Below, one piece after another: positions 1-11,258 of a stretch of DNA of 64,000 nt (position 1 is the first letter of the stretch; each line of letters begins with the position of its first letter). This DNA comes from Helicostylum pulchrum (Eukaryota > Mucoromycota > Mucoromycetes > Mucorales > Mucoraceae). Position numbers and translations under genes: made by a program. The notes beneath the pieces were generated by a model. It was not told the origin of the DNA, made no database searches, and was given only the letters and a program-made list of their open reading frames with translations. The stretch spans positions 496,001 to 560,000 of the forward strand of contig JAIXMO010000012.1 in assembly GCA_025677825.1 (NCBI GenBank), written 5' to 3'.

Positions 1-162
1 ATACTATTTATCTCGTGTTAAGGATAGGTCTAGTAGTTTCAAAAGAGAATATATAAATAAAATAATGACATTTGTTCAAGTAAGTAGTGTTCAACACTAC
101 AATAAATATACGAACTAGTTTTTATTATAAAATACACAACTGCCTATTCTAATTCGGGACAA

Positions 163-1768
163 CTACGACTTCAAGAAGGAAGTACCATTCATGCGGCTTC
201 TTCTAAACGATTTACGCGTGGAAGCAGTTGATCTTTCCGCCGATACATGTTCACCATTATTCCCATCTTCCGAATCATCATCATCATCATCGCCCACGTA
301 CTCTTTACGTAATATATGTGCATCCTCATTACCCATAAAATCGTCGTAACTTTGATCCACTAATAAATGAGAGATAAACCAAAACTGCATGGAATATTTC
401 GGGTCCACATCCCAGTTTCTGGAATCACGCACATCGCCTCCCCTAAACACTGATTTTTGTGTCAAGTAATCAAAGCATTCATCAATGTCATAATAACCCT
501 GGAATAAAATCATTCGATCTCGAATCGATGCTCCTGGCACATAATCAATTCTCACATCGTGTGGTACCACTCTTTGTAAAGCCGCTAAAAAAAAAGTTAT
601 AATTAGTATACATACACACACACACACATTTTAATTTTAAAAGGTGTTACATACTTGGTAATAATGCAGCAGGTGTCATGTTCCCCAGAATACTACCCAG
701 CTTTAATTGAAGTCGTAAAATATGTAAAGCTTGTGATGATGGCATATTTACAAAATCTTCAGATGTTTTTAACAAAGGTGGTTCATAAATGACGCCAACA
801 AGAGGCTTTCGTTGGATCGTAATAGCTTGACTATTCGTAGGTTGTGGTATATAAGGTTTATGTGTTGTTGTTTTTTGTGGCATTGGTTGTAATTGTGGTT
901 TTAATTGAGCTTTGGAAGGTAAAGCATCATCTGTTTGCATATACTGTTGTATAGGCGACATGGTATCTTCAGGTGGAGAAGGTTGCTGTGTTTCTTTTGC
1001 CGGCGACATATCTTGATCTACAGCTTCTTCAAGTTGCACAGAAGAAATCTTTGCCTTTTTCCTATTCTCTTTTGGAAAATTCCTTCGTGGTTCTTGAGAA
1101 TTCTTATTTAACGTAATAACGTCTTCCTTTATATAACTCTCATACGACGCAATCAATAATTCAGGACTTGTATCACCTTTTGTCTTCAAGAAATTCGAGA
1201 ACGTATTATTTTGTGTTGTTGCAAACAAGGCTTTATCGAAATCAACTACGCATTTCTTCTCTAAAAGCATATCTAATAAAGCAGGAATCTGATACACTTC
1301 ATCTTTTACGTTTTCATGATATGTTTTAAATAGTGGGTTCTTGTATTCACCATGATTGTTGCTGGGAATAATGCGAGATTCGGTCCATATATGGGGTACT
1401 GAACCACGATGTACTAGCGATGAGAGCGTCAAGTGTAAAACACAAGCTTTTAAATACCTCGTTTCAAATTGTGCAATAGCCAACTGATCCTTTAAATCCT
1501 TGATCTCCAAATGAAAATCTTGCCATTGCTTTTCTTTTTCCATTTTACGCTGCTGTTCTCTTTCTCGAAACGCTTTTTGCGCTGCTCGGTTTTGCGCTCG
1601 TCTCTCTTGTAACGAAGGCGGGTTCGGTTTACGGCCTGGCTTCTTTCTCTTTCTTACTCGTTCCCCTTCTTCATTTTCAATGCCGAAATCGCATTCTTGA
1701 TCGAAATGCTGAAACGCAAATCGATTCAGTGGTGTATCGTTACTATTATCTTTTGGAGATGTCGACAT
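163..1768 (-). CDS. bZIP transcription factor with DUF3425-like C-terminus
   Basis: Two exons, 1768-655 and 584-163, give 511 aa; the intron has a GTATGT donor and a T-rich TAG acceptor and the phases agree. Residues 38-50 are a Lys/Arg/Pro patch that looks like a nuclear signal. The basic region (about 56-75) carries NRAAQKAFRERE, the fungal Yap/Pap1-type N-x-x-A-Q-x-x-F-R signature. A leucine-zipper helix follows to about residue 108. The middle is rich in Gln, Pro and Ser. Exon 2 holds a block with YVPGASIRDRMI and DIDECFDYL, like the DUF3425 region attached to many fungal bZIP proteins, then an acidic Asp run and a basic tail. It should bind DNA as a dimer in the nucleus. Targets cannot be read from the sequence. 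A (CA)n tract lies inside the intron. Confidence 0.9.
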
Positions 1769-1986
1769 TGTTTTTATATATTATAAATAGAAAAAGAAAA
1801 AAAAAGATAATCTCCCAGACGAAAGAATCCCCCAACTGGGGTTAAAAGGGTAACACACGAATTAAATTAGCTCTTTCCCCTTTGAGAAAGTTCACCAGAA
1901 GTTCTTCAAGAGTATAACAGTGTGGAAACTATATAGAGGTCTTATTGCAGTCACTATTTCCTTCTTTTTAATTTATACTTGACGTC

Positions 1987-2017
<31 letters not shown>

Positions 2018-2795
2018 GTATTTGGGTGGAAAGAAAATTATTTTTCTTCTTCTTGCCAAGCCTTTCATATGTCCAAATCAAAAGCTTATTAGTAAAGCCA
2101 ATTGAATGCCACACGCTTCAAAAACTTGCAAGCATCTCCCTACTATTTCATAACTTTCTATAAAATAAAATACGCTTGTCTTAATTGACAGCATCTCTTT
2201 TATCAGCTAAATAGGTAGTTACACACTATTCTGTACACCTCGTTTATCAATTTAAAAAAAGTACTATTTATATACATATAAACTAAGAAAGCGTTGCCTT
2301 TGATTTAAGTTATACCTATTGAGGGCATTTAAAAGAAAATCACATTGTTGTAGGGAATGGTATCTCCCTTTCAGTACAACGTCGATATCTGTTATTGAGA
2401 TTTAAGTTTTAAGAATATTTATTAATTTTTTAGAGAGAAAACTTTCTTAAATTTGATCGTAAATCAGGCGGGATTGCCCGCACATCAAAAAACGAGAAGA
2501 AAAGGGATAGCATTAAAAAGGCTCAAAGCCCTACAGATGTTTGAACGGGAGCCTTTCGACAAAAGAACTTTTCTATTACAGCGTCATTCTTTAAAATATC
2601 GTGTCTAGAAAAACATGATACCGTGTGTCCTTTGTCGACAACGATTTCTTTCAGTTAGATATAAGTTTCATTTTAAAATATGCATGAAGGATAATTACTT
2701 ACATATGAAATAATCGTCAAAAAAAGAAAAAAGGGTTTTTTTTAAGAAAAAAAGAGGTTAATTTAATTGTGATAAAATAAGAAATCGTCTGATGT
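1769..2795. other. intergenic: leader region of the bZIP gene
   Basis: No gene is seen. The stretch contains a (TC)n plus long T tract at about 1985-2016, several A/T runs and the probable promoter of the minus-strand bZIP gene. Confidence 0.6.
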
Positions 2796-3791
2796 ATCAT
2801 GCCATAAGTATCCATTCTATCACAACGCAGATCAACTACAGGTATATCTGAATGAGCTCAAGACCAAAGTTACTCGACTTAGTTTTTTTTCTGAAAAAAA
2901 GACATCTCTCTGTTCGTGGCTCTGGTCTCGTAGCAAATACAATACTTTTAAGTAGAGTCTGGCACATTCTACGGGTAGTTTTAGTTCCTCCTAAATGGAT
3001 TAAAGACATCAGATCAATAGTGTCTCAATTTGTTCTTCCTTTTGGCCACGACCTTCCTTTTCGGTACTATGTCTTCTTCGAAAACATAATGGTTTAGGTC
3101 TGATTGATATTGAACAGCAGCATCTCGCACTTCATTTGATTTATATTCAAAGACTATTATCAGGACCTTCTGATATGGATTTTGTTTCTGATGCCATTGC
3201 TGATCAACCTAGCCCTCCTATGAGAATTCCACTACGATTATTATTGCGTCCTTTCTTCTGGAAGAAATTTTGGTCTCTTCCAATGACGGCTAAGGCTTTT
3301 ACACCTTGGTGGCGGGTACTTCAGGACTGTATTGGGGCTAAACAAAAACTACATTCTTGGAGTCCAACTGCTTTTCTGTCTCCTTTCTGTACCATCCATA
3401 CCATGAACTGTTCGGAAGATTTTTTCCATATGATAGTCGTTTGTGACCACAAATGGAACTACTGGTCTGACACCTGCGTGTTACTAAGTCTACAAGGTAT
3501 ATTTTCCAGCAACTCTCTGTCTGGACTGCTTTAACATGCTTATCAAGTACAACCGGTACACCCGGATCAAACAAGATGAAACCGTTACCAAATGATATAC
3601 CAGTCATAGTAGGAACTGCATTCTCTACCCTTTGTAAATATCACTGGTTTTGCGTCATACAGGAGAAATCCTGGTCTAGTATAGCCGTTTATCAAAAGTT
3701 CCAACAAGATCATAATAATGCCATTAATAATTTTAAGTCAAATCATACCACTACCGAAAAATGGAGCTCAATTAAATTCTCCCTCATTTAA
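2796..3791 (+). mobile_element. degenerate non-LTR (LINE) retrotransposon fragment
   Basis: Three reading frames must be joined by frameshifts, so this is a dead copy. About 2800-2880 reads YPFYHNADQLQVYLNELK, then a frame change in a T run leads to SVRGSGLVANTILLSRVWH (about 2910-2970). A further frame (3136-3534) is rich in Trp, Leu and His, and a last one covers 3576-3791. The pattern Y-P-L...Q-x-x-L-N-x-L-K followed by R-G-x-x-L-V-x-N-x-x-L-L-S-x-x-W-H is the end of the reverse-transcriptase domain and the connection to the C-terminal region in fungal LINEs. The 5' part with the catalytic motif is absent. It is a 5'-truncated relic with no intact protein. Confidence 0.75.
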
Positions 3792-5350
3792 TGAATCAAT
3801 AAATTTTACACTTAATACAAAAAGAAATGTCATAAGTGATAATAATAAACAATAGGCTTATATATTAAAGTATATGTTCTTATCCTCCAACTTATAAAAC
3901 AAACTCACACGAAGATAAACCCAAAATAGATAAGCACAAGTACATTAAAAAATATTCATATTTAAAGCAATCGTATATTTCTTTTTTACGCCTTCACTTT
4001 TTATTTGAATCATTATTATCACTTTTCAACGCTGATTAAATCAACTTTTTCCTTTTTTTTTTACATATTTATTTCACCTATTCTGATAAATTGGAGAGGG
4101 GGGGGGGGGGTTTGGATTGGCCGTGTAAATTGATTGATAACGGGAATAAGGTCTTCTGAAAGCGACAACTCGTTTCGTATGCCCAACAAAACGTATAGTA
4201 GCTTATAAATTGTTAAATATAAATCGTACACAAATAACACATCTTTATCAAAAAAGTACGCGTAGTAAGTTTAAATGGAACCAAAAAGTTGTTGTTCTCC
4301 CATGGCTATCCCATTCTTAAATCCAGAAGGCACTTTTATTATTGTCATTACTGTTTTTATTGATACTTGTGTTAACTATTATTTTAAGGTGGGTCCTCCA
4401 TCTTCTGGTAGCCGGAACCACTCCTTGGTATAGGTATAGGCACTTTAAGACACTGCTTTAGATTACTTTGTTTTGAACAGCAGAAAGTACTCCTTACGAT
4501 AATAATTGTTATTGATCATTTTGTTAACTATTATTTTAAAGCAGTGAAAAAAGTAGCGGATAGTCCGGAATGTCCAAAATAAAATTATTGGATGGACGTC
4601 AAGACGCCTTTCACGTCGCGTTAAAAAGCTTTTTTTTTTTCCCGATAGTCAAACTTATTAAAAATGTGCGACATCGCCAAAGGTAATTGGTACTAAGCAT
4701 TTTTTTTATAAGCTTAAACTTAAAAGATCATATCAAATTATATAACCATACGAAATCAAATATTAACAACCAACAGGCCAACGCTTGCAAACTTTTGCAA
4801 CAAACACCGCTAAATATGCAAATCGAACCATCCCGTGCTTTGTGCAGTTGAGGAAATTGCTAGACATTCAGTTGCATAATTTACGTACGCATCGGCAGGC
4901 GGTGTCTAACCAAAAGCATCACGTTAGCAAATTGGAGTTTTGTAATACCAAAAGCTTTCAAAAATCAATTTTAATGTGCTTTTATCTTATATAATTTTTA
5001 GAGTCCATTTTTTGAAAGAGTTTAACGGCACATCCTTTGCCTTATTGTCTTATGTTTTATTGGACGAAATTTGTCTTAGTGATGGTCTTACGCTTTATTA
5101 GATCGCTTATTTTAGAGCATGGATATAAACTCAAAGGTTATATATACTTGCAAATGATACATTATTTTACTATTTAATATTTTTATTATAGTTAGCAAAA
5201 AGATGAAATTAATATACAACAGGGAGTCGCAAAAGACTCTCACTTCTTCATCAAAACCTTGAAACCCAAAACTACCTTGACCAGAGTAAAAAAAAAAAGA
5301 AGCTAGATACAATGTAATACAAAATTATGTACGACCGGCTAAATAGAATT
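3792..5350. other. intergenic, AT-rich, no gene recognised
   Basis: Contains a 13-base G run at 4098-4110 and a 31-bp imperfect direct repeat at 4357-4387 and 4509-4539 (three mismatches), both ending in GTTAACTATTATTTTAA. The short open frame at 4785-4994 shows no family signature. Confidence 0.55.
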
Positions 5351-6089
5351 TTAGTACCTTGTGATAACAACTACACAAAAGATAGATCCAATCGAGGCCA
5401 AAATTCTCCATGTGGTATAAGGTCGAACTTCCATACCAACAAGACCCCAATTATCTATCATACACGCAGTAATGACCTGTTTGGCGAAAAATACAAATTA
5501 GTAAATAATTTACTTTTTTTTAAAAAACATGCTGATCAGAAACCAATTACCTGTGCACAGACGAATAAAGCAAGGGAGGTTCCAACGCCCAAACGAGGTA
5601 CAGCTAATATATTCGATAGTACATAAAAGAATCCAACTGTTCCACCTATTTTTGTTTTTCAAAAAAATCAGACTTACCATGTACTACACTAACTTTTTAT
5701 ATTCAAATATACCTATCCAAGCATATCCTGGAGCATCTACATAAAAAAAAAGTTAAAAAGATTCTTTCTTTTTTCTTTTTTCTTTTTTTTTCTTTTTGCA
5801 TGTGTGTATACCTTTGACCACTTCAGTTGGTAAAGGGGTACCTAATGCGCCAATATCTATACCGAAAAAAATAAAGCAGCATAGTAATCCGATCGAAAAA
5901 GACATGAGAGCCGAAAATGATCTGCCGCCGTATCTAGTGAGTGTAGCATTGCATCCTATTTTGAATCATGAATATAAGAATACCAAAACAAATAAAAGCT
6001 TTTATTATACCTGACTGTAATGCAAGTGTGCAGCCTGCAGCTATCAGAAGGAATCCCGAAAAAACCATATTGTCGAGTAGATCGGCCAT
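5351..6089 (-). CDS. YdcZ/DUF606-family (DMT superfamily) membrane protein
   Basis: Five exons, 6089-6011, 5955-5812, 5736-5713, 5645-5551 and 5476-5351, give 155 aa, the usual size for single-domain YdcZ proteins. Visible family features are GCNATLTRYGG followed by a Ser-Phe-x-x-Gly helix, GGTVGFFYVLSNILAVPRLG, and a final NWGLVGMEVRP segment. About five hydrophobic helices are expected, consistent with a small integral membrane protein of the drug/metabolite transporter superfamily; the substrate is unknown. The family is mostly described from bacteria, where two half-size proteins often pair. The last exon can be read through to a TAA after ...VVVITRY. Splicing at 5358 to a downstream acceptor is possible, but gives only a short Phe-rich tail. 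The gene is rich in short introns, so any transfer from bacteria is not recent. Confidence 0.8.
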
Positions 6090-6220
6090 TATAAAACTGG
6101 ATACGTCAAAGTAAATAACAGAGGGAAAGGGGGGTTGAGTGAGAAAAAGTGGATATGACTTTTTATATATAGTGCTGAGTCATGATTGCTGGGTAAAGAA
6201 AATGGTATAAACCCGATTGT

Positions 6221-6240
6221 GTAACATGCTTGCATGTTAC
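6221..6240. promoter_or_regulatory. palindrome GTAACATGC-TT-GCATGTTAC, copy 1
   Basis: A perfect 9-bp inverted repeat with a TT centre, 132 bp upstream of the YdcZ start codon. It is preceded by CCGATTGT. A second copy at 8821-8840 lies in inverted orientation with the same flank (ACAATCGG on its right), so relative to the two genes that diverge from this interval the motif has one orientation. It is either a transcription-factor site or an element end. Confidence 0.55.
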
Positions 6241-6523
6241 AGTGAATAGATATATTCAGAAAAAAATTCTACTGTTCTCCACTCAAATTAGCTTCAGCTC
6301 AATCAAGCAAGAAAAAAAATACTATTACCTGTCGTATCGACAGTTAATCCTAAAAGATGTTATAAAACAAATGGGAGCTGATCAGAGAGAAATTATAAAG
6401 GAATAACTTAGGAAAACCAAGTAGAATATTTAATAAACTTATTTATTACCAAGAACTTTCGTTCTCATTTTGGATTAAAAAATAAAGGGGGTATTTATAA
6501 GACAATCCGAGGTTCGTGTTTCC

Positions 6524-7990
6524 TCAATTTTCTGGGCGTAACAATAGGCCACTAATCTCTGTAATATTTTTTGGAATGTTGATTTTTAAAATGTCTGCCA
6601 TTATTGTGACTCCATTTTGTTCTAATGCCAAGTAAGAAACTATAGTGTATTCAATACATTGAACGACAATTGCTTTTATATTGGATTTTCTGAGCATAAG
6701 AGTGCGACCAAAGGTGCCCAGACGAACTAAATCCACGAAAGTCAACTCAGGTTTCGACATGGAATCAACAGGTTTGACTTCAACGTACCCCAGTGTTATA
6801 TCGGATGTCTTCTACGGTGTTGCATCTGGTTGTAATACTGAAGTATTTTTATCTTGTCGATTGAGCCAAACGAGGAGCTTGTTTTTATTAGGACAATGGC
6901 AGATAGGAGAGAGAATAGGGCCAAGGAAGTTCACAATGAGCTCCATTTCTGCAACATGAGATAGACGCTCTTGGTTAGGCAGCTTCTGGACCAAATTAGA
7001 AAATATATCGATAATAATACCGTCTTCTTCGTTAGCTTCTGCGTGGATCTTCATAGTTCTTCTAATCATAGTCTCATTTACGCCACAAGGTAGTGTAGCC
7101 AACTTTAAATATATATTGCTATCAACCTTGATTTCTGTATTCAATGCATCTGATCTGGTGTTTTTTAACAGAGAATACACATCAACCTGCTCAATGAGCC
7201 TCTTAGATTGTTGACCTTTTCTTAATAAAAATGATTTTATTGCTTGCTAAAACTTCATGAACTTGGTCTGCAATAAAAACCATGGTTTTTTTTCCTTCCG
7301 AGATGCAATCACTGATATAAGAATTTAATTTATCTTCAGCTGAAGATAAGGCAACGTCACCAGAAGAAGCAGGAGCAGCTAGAGCAACTGGAGCTGAAGA
7401 TGACGACGAGGCAGCAGAAGAAACAGTACCAGCAGGAGTTGATGACAATGAAGCAGCGGAAGATACAGCAGCAATAAGAGTTGACGGCGCTGAGGCCGAC
7501 AAAGAAGCTCCAGAAGGAGTCTATACCAGAAATTTTGTTTTTGTTAATCCATCTATCGGTATCATCTTAAAAGAAAATTGCTTTTTTAATACTATACAGT
7601 TGAGGGTCGCTTTAATCTTAAGATCAATCTCTGTGATGTTACATTGGTGGCTTCACCAAGTACCCTTCTTCTTCTTCCATTAGCCATATAGTAAAGTTTT
7701 GAGACTTTGACTCTTCAAATATAGACTTCAAGTCTAGTTTTGCTTTGCTCTTATATGTCTTATTTACTTGAGCCTTATAGATTTGCTTGAACTTCGCGAA
7801 AAAAGCTTTCAGAGCATCTTCATACTTATCATAGACTTCAAACCAAGCCGATCACTAGCTCCTTATTGTTCTCATCATTATTGAGAAAACCTTGCATTGT
7901 TGGCTTAGTTTTTCTTATTTTAATGTAGGTTTCAATTGCTATAAAGAGCGTTAGTTATTAGACGCGTTACTTCTACCAACAAGCTACATG
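6524..7990 (-). pseudogene. decayed member of a repeated mucoralean hypothetical gene family
   Basis: Minus-strand frames at 7850-7650, 7502-7203, 7180-6812 and 6760-6524 line up as one old coding region. The last two share a frame and are separated by a TAG at 6814-6812 in VLQPDATP-stop-KTSDITLGYVEVKPV. The 7502 and 7180 pieces need a frameshift. Another stop lies just upstream of the Ala/Ser-rich stretch near 7515. From memory, wording such as ELIVNFLGPILSPICHCPNK, GYVEVKP and FVDLVRLGTFG recurs in many Rhizopus and Mucor hypothetical proteins of unknown role. No catalytic motif is recognised. A homologous upstream segment lies at 8105-8480, and a shorter second copy at 61333-62130. Confidence 0.6.
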
Positions 7991-8104
7991 TTTACCCTTA
8001 GTTAGATTAGACATGGTTGAGAGTAGAGATAGTGCTTTCAACGCACGATATCGATGAAAAATTTCAAGAATATCTGTTTGTGATAACGTTGCATTGCTTC
8101 AACG

Positions 8105-8480
8105 ATCTGTTACACATATTTCCTATTATATACTGTCAGTTTACACGGACGATTAAAAAAGTGTCATGCATTTACCTCTTATTTGCTGGGGTTATTCCAG
8201 ATTTAAGCGAACTGTATCTGTTTGCGCCAGCATACCACAGGAAAAAGCTTTGTTTGAAAAAATGTACACATACTATATAAAAATATGTTTTTGCTTGTGT
8301 ATGAATTTGTTTATTTTTTTTTAAAAAAAAAAAGGAAGAGGAAGATAAAGAAAAGAACGTAATGATAAAAAAGTCTGTTTTATCATACATTATACTTTTT
8401 TTCACGCACAGAAAAATATTTTTACGAAAGAAAAACTTGTTTTCAATAAAATATTTATACTCATTTAATTCACGTGACAA
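8105..8480. repeat. dispersed repeat, copy 1 (upstream part of the decayed family)
   Basis: Diverged but clearly alignable with 61820-62130. Shared blocks include ACACGGACGATTAAAAAA / ACACGGTCGATTAAAAAA, the stretch around TGTACACATACTATATAAAA, TTATCATACATTATACTT and GAAAGAAAAACTTG. In both copies the coding remnant lies to the left on the minus strand, so this is the 5' region of the repeated unit. The copy contains a T-A homopolymer inverted repeat at about 8309-8332. Confidence 0.65.
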
Positions 8481-9179
8481 TCCTTTTTTATGAATGCTAA
8501 CGCCAGTGTTAACCTCACCCATCTATATTAACGCTACTGCTGTTCCTTCTGTTTTGTCGCAACCTTAATTTTGTTACATTTTCTTATTCTGTTTTTTATT
8601 TTACGGACCAACTTATGGCAATACCAGTAATAGAATAATTTATTCTTCATTATTATTATTATTGTTTATTTATTTTCATAATAAAAGGTTGATGGTAATA
8701 CCCACCTTTCGTCAAAATGATGTCTTAATTTGTGCCCAAATATTTATAGACCCAATATTTCTGAGAAAAGAAGTTTATACCACTTTATTTTTCCCAATAA
8801 AGGTGCAGAATTTCGTTCTCGTAACATGCTTGCATGTTACACAATCGGCTATGTATTATTTCTATGGAAGTGAAAATCTTTATTTATTTGCGCGTTTTTG
8901 TCAGTAGTCTATCGAGTTAAACAGAGTGAATAAAACCCGTATAATGAATTGCTATAATTAAAATGCTTTGTAAATATTCCAAAAGGAGCATAGAAAAACA
9001 TAGTTAGATCAAAACGAAATGCATCAAATAAGATGTTATTAAAGCGCAATCAAACAAAAAAAAAAAAAAGATAAATTCTCTTGGTAAATATAAAAGGGAA
9101 CACTTTCAATCCTATTTTTTTTCTTTCTTTTTTGCTTTCTCATTATCCCCCCTTCTTCTTTTAGATAAAAAACAACAAC
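8481..9179. other. intergenic: probable promoter region of the surface protein gene
   Basis: No gene is recognised. The interval carries the second palindrome (8821-8840) and, just before the start codon at 9180, a CT-rich leader. Confidence 0.5.
8821..8840. promoter_or_regulatory. palindrome GTAACATGC-TT-GCATGTTAC, copy 2
   Basis: Same 9+2+9 palindrome as 6221-6240, followed here by ACAATCGG. It lies 340 bp upstream of the surface protein start at 9180. With the flank included, the two sites match over 27 bp in inverted orientation except at the two central bases. Confidence 0.55.
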
Positions 9180-10003
9180 ATGAAAAGTGTATATACTGCT
9201 ATTCTTATTGGTGCCTCTATCATGTCCGTTGTCAATGCTCAATGCGCTTGTGCTGCCACTGACAGTACCTGTCTTAACAAGTGCGGTATGTCTATTCATA
9301 TTTTTGTTCATTTTCAACTTTTCTTTAACTTTTTTTTTCTTGGCATATAAATAGTGACTGATGCAAACACTTGTGTCACTAATTGTCGAACCGATGCATG
9401 TTACTCGAGTTGTGTCTCTAACCACTGGCCCGGTGTTGATCCCAACTACACAGTTCGTCCTCCTGCTGAAGCCCCACCTAGCGCCGCTCCCACCAGTGAA
9501 GCAGCTCCTACTAGTGCTGAAGCAACAAGCGCTGCCCCAACAAGCGTTGTTGAAGCTACATCTTCTGCTGCCAGTGAGTCAGCTATTCCTAGCGAGTCAG
9601 CTATTGCTAGTGAATCTAGCGTAGCAGCCAGCCAATCTTCCGCTTGGTCTTCAGCTTGGTCAACATCTGAAGCAGCTCCTTCTTCCTCATGGTCATCAGT
9701 TGTATCTCAATCTTCTTCATTCTCAGTTTTACCCTCTGCTAGCTCATCTGTTTGGTCTCAAACATCTTCTTCTGCTTGGTCTACCAGCTCTGCTTGGTCC
9801 ACTAGTCGTAAGCTTCTGATTGGTATATTTTTTTTAAAAGATGCAATGTATATTCATATTTTATTTTATTAGACACTGCTTCCGGCTCTACCCTGCACCC
9901 TGCACCCTCTGCGTCCATCTTACCCAATAGCGGTGCCACTACTGAAATGTCAAGGGTCGTATTTGGTTTTAGTTTAGCATGCGCAGTTTATATGTTGCAG
10001 TAA
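9180..10003 (+). CDS. secreted Cys/Ser-rich, probably GPI-anchored cell-surface protein
   Basis: Three exons, 9180-9285, 9355-9807 and 9873-10003, give 229 aa. Residues 1-20 (MKSVYTAILIGASIMSVVNA) are a signal peptide cut before QC. The mature N-terminus (about 21-65) has about ten Cys in a CACAATDSTC...CVTNC...CYSSC pattern, which suggests a disulphide-knotted domain. It is followed by a long Ser/Ala/Thr/Glu/Trp-rich low-complexity stalk, a likely O-glycosylation region. The C-terminus ends in a hydrophobic stretch VVFGFSLACAVYMLQ after small residues (PNSGATTE), as in GPI signals. It probably sits in the cell wall or plasma membrane. It is not a clear CFEM domain: the Cys count and spacing do not fit well. 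Confidence 0.85.
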
Positions 10004-10287
10004 AAAGATATAATAGTTTTTTTTTTCCTTTATTTTCTCAACACAAATTTTTTTTATTGCTTTAGCTACCTTAATATTATTATTTTTAATATCTCATATC
10101 CTTTTTTTTTTCATATACAACCAACACTTTTTGCTTTTTTTTTTTCCTCTTTACAATAATAAAAAAAAAGGTGGTATATAAGAAAAAATTTAGTTGATGT
10201 AGTAAAATTAAAATAAGGGAAATAGTAGGAGGTAATAAAAAAAAAAGGTTGAAACATATAACAACAGGTACTCCTGTCTTATTATTG

Positions 10288-11015
10288 TTAACTAATGATG
10301 CATGAGGCTTGATTATTTCTTCTTTTATACGTTTCCAAGTACTTTAATTGTCTTTTATTGATAGCGCCTTGCCTATGCTTTCGAACAAAAGCAACTGAAT
10401 CTAAGGGATCCATTCCTTCTTCTATTAATGCAATAGCTACTAACACGGGTGCTCTAAGCACATTCAACATCAGTACTCCAAAAAAAAACATTATGTACAG
10501 GAAATCAATAATTTTACCTTCCTAAACCTGCAACACAATGTGCAGCTATACATGGTCTCTTTTTTATATTTTGATCTTCTTCTTCTTCTTCTTCTTCAGC
10601 AGTTGTATCTTTCTCGCCTTCATTATACAGCGTTAAATCATCGTCGTGTTTAAACCTTAAATTCACTAGATTTAACCATTCATCGATAATACTCTTGGAA
10701 GGAGGATCGCCGTCAGAAAAAATCCAATCGTGAACTTTTATGCCACGGTCGTTTAGTACCGCTTGTGAATAAGTAGCTTTACAACATCGAACAACATCTG
10801 TCACATTCCACCGTTCGAACTCCTAATGATTTTGTATAAATCAGTATTCCAAAATGCTTGGCTAAAATAAAAAATTTGCTTACCGTTATATATCTAGACA
10901 TATTACTAATAGAAGGTGTATCTATAATCAAGAATCGAACATCATTATAAACTATGTAACTTGGCGGATTTAAAAAAGGATTTTGAATTTTTGTATATGC
11001 AGGTGGTTTCATCAT
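10288..11015 (-). CDS. PRL-type (PTP4A) protein tyrosine phosphatase with CaaX box
   Basis: Three exons, 11015-10884, 10822-10518 and 10453-10288, give 200 aa. The P-loop HCVAGLGR (Cys140 to Arg146) is the exact PRL form of CX5R, and the next residues [11 protein letters not shown] also match PRL. The general-acid loop is WIFSDGDPP, where the usual PRL form is WPFDDG; the second Asp (Asp81) is kept. The protein ends in CIIS, a CaaX box for prenylation at Cys197, so membrane anchoring is expected. Homologues take part in growth control and bind CNNM magnesium transporters in animals. An unusual acidic insert of about 25 residues with a (GAA)n-encoded Glu run precedes the P-loop. It lies 243 bp downstream of VPS3 on the same strand. 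Confidence 0.93.
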
Positions 11016-11258
11016 GACTTTTTTTTTATAGTTATCTAATGCTTAAATTATTTCTTATTAAGACTCGTATAATTGATGTTACTATTGACACTATATCTTA
11101 ACATCCAAACAATACAAATATAAAACAAAAAAGAAATCGTAAAAAAGGAAAACGGATCTTTTTTAGACGTTTTATGTGTACAAGTTTATCACGTGTGTAA
11201 CCCATCATCTTGTTATACAAAAAAGTCATTTGATTGCACAAACATTGCTTTATTTGAT

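Noticed and set aside
5112..5312. Extra C-terminal exon for the YdcZ protein (SGQGSFGFQGFDEEVR frame)
   Set aside because: The splice phase from exon 5 does not match this frame; the read-through stop gives a normal family length.
8017..8280. 87-codon plus-strand frame over repeat copy 1
   Set aside because: Not conserved as a frame in copy 2, and opposite to the coding remnant of the family.
9361..9624. Leu-rich plus-strand frame within the surface protein gene
   Set aside because: Out-of-frame shadow of the Ser/Ala-rich stalk; lacks a start context and ends without sense.
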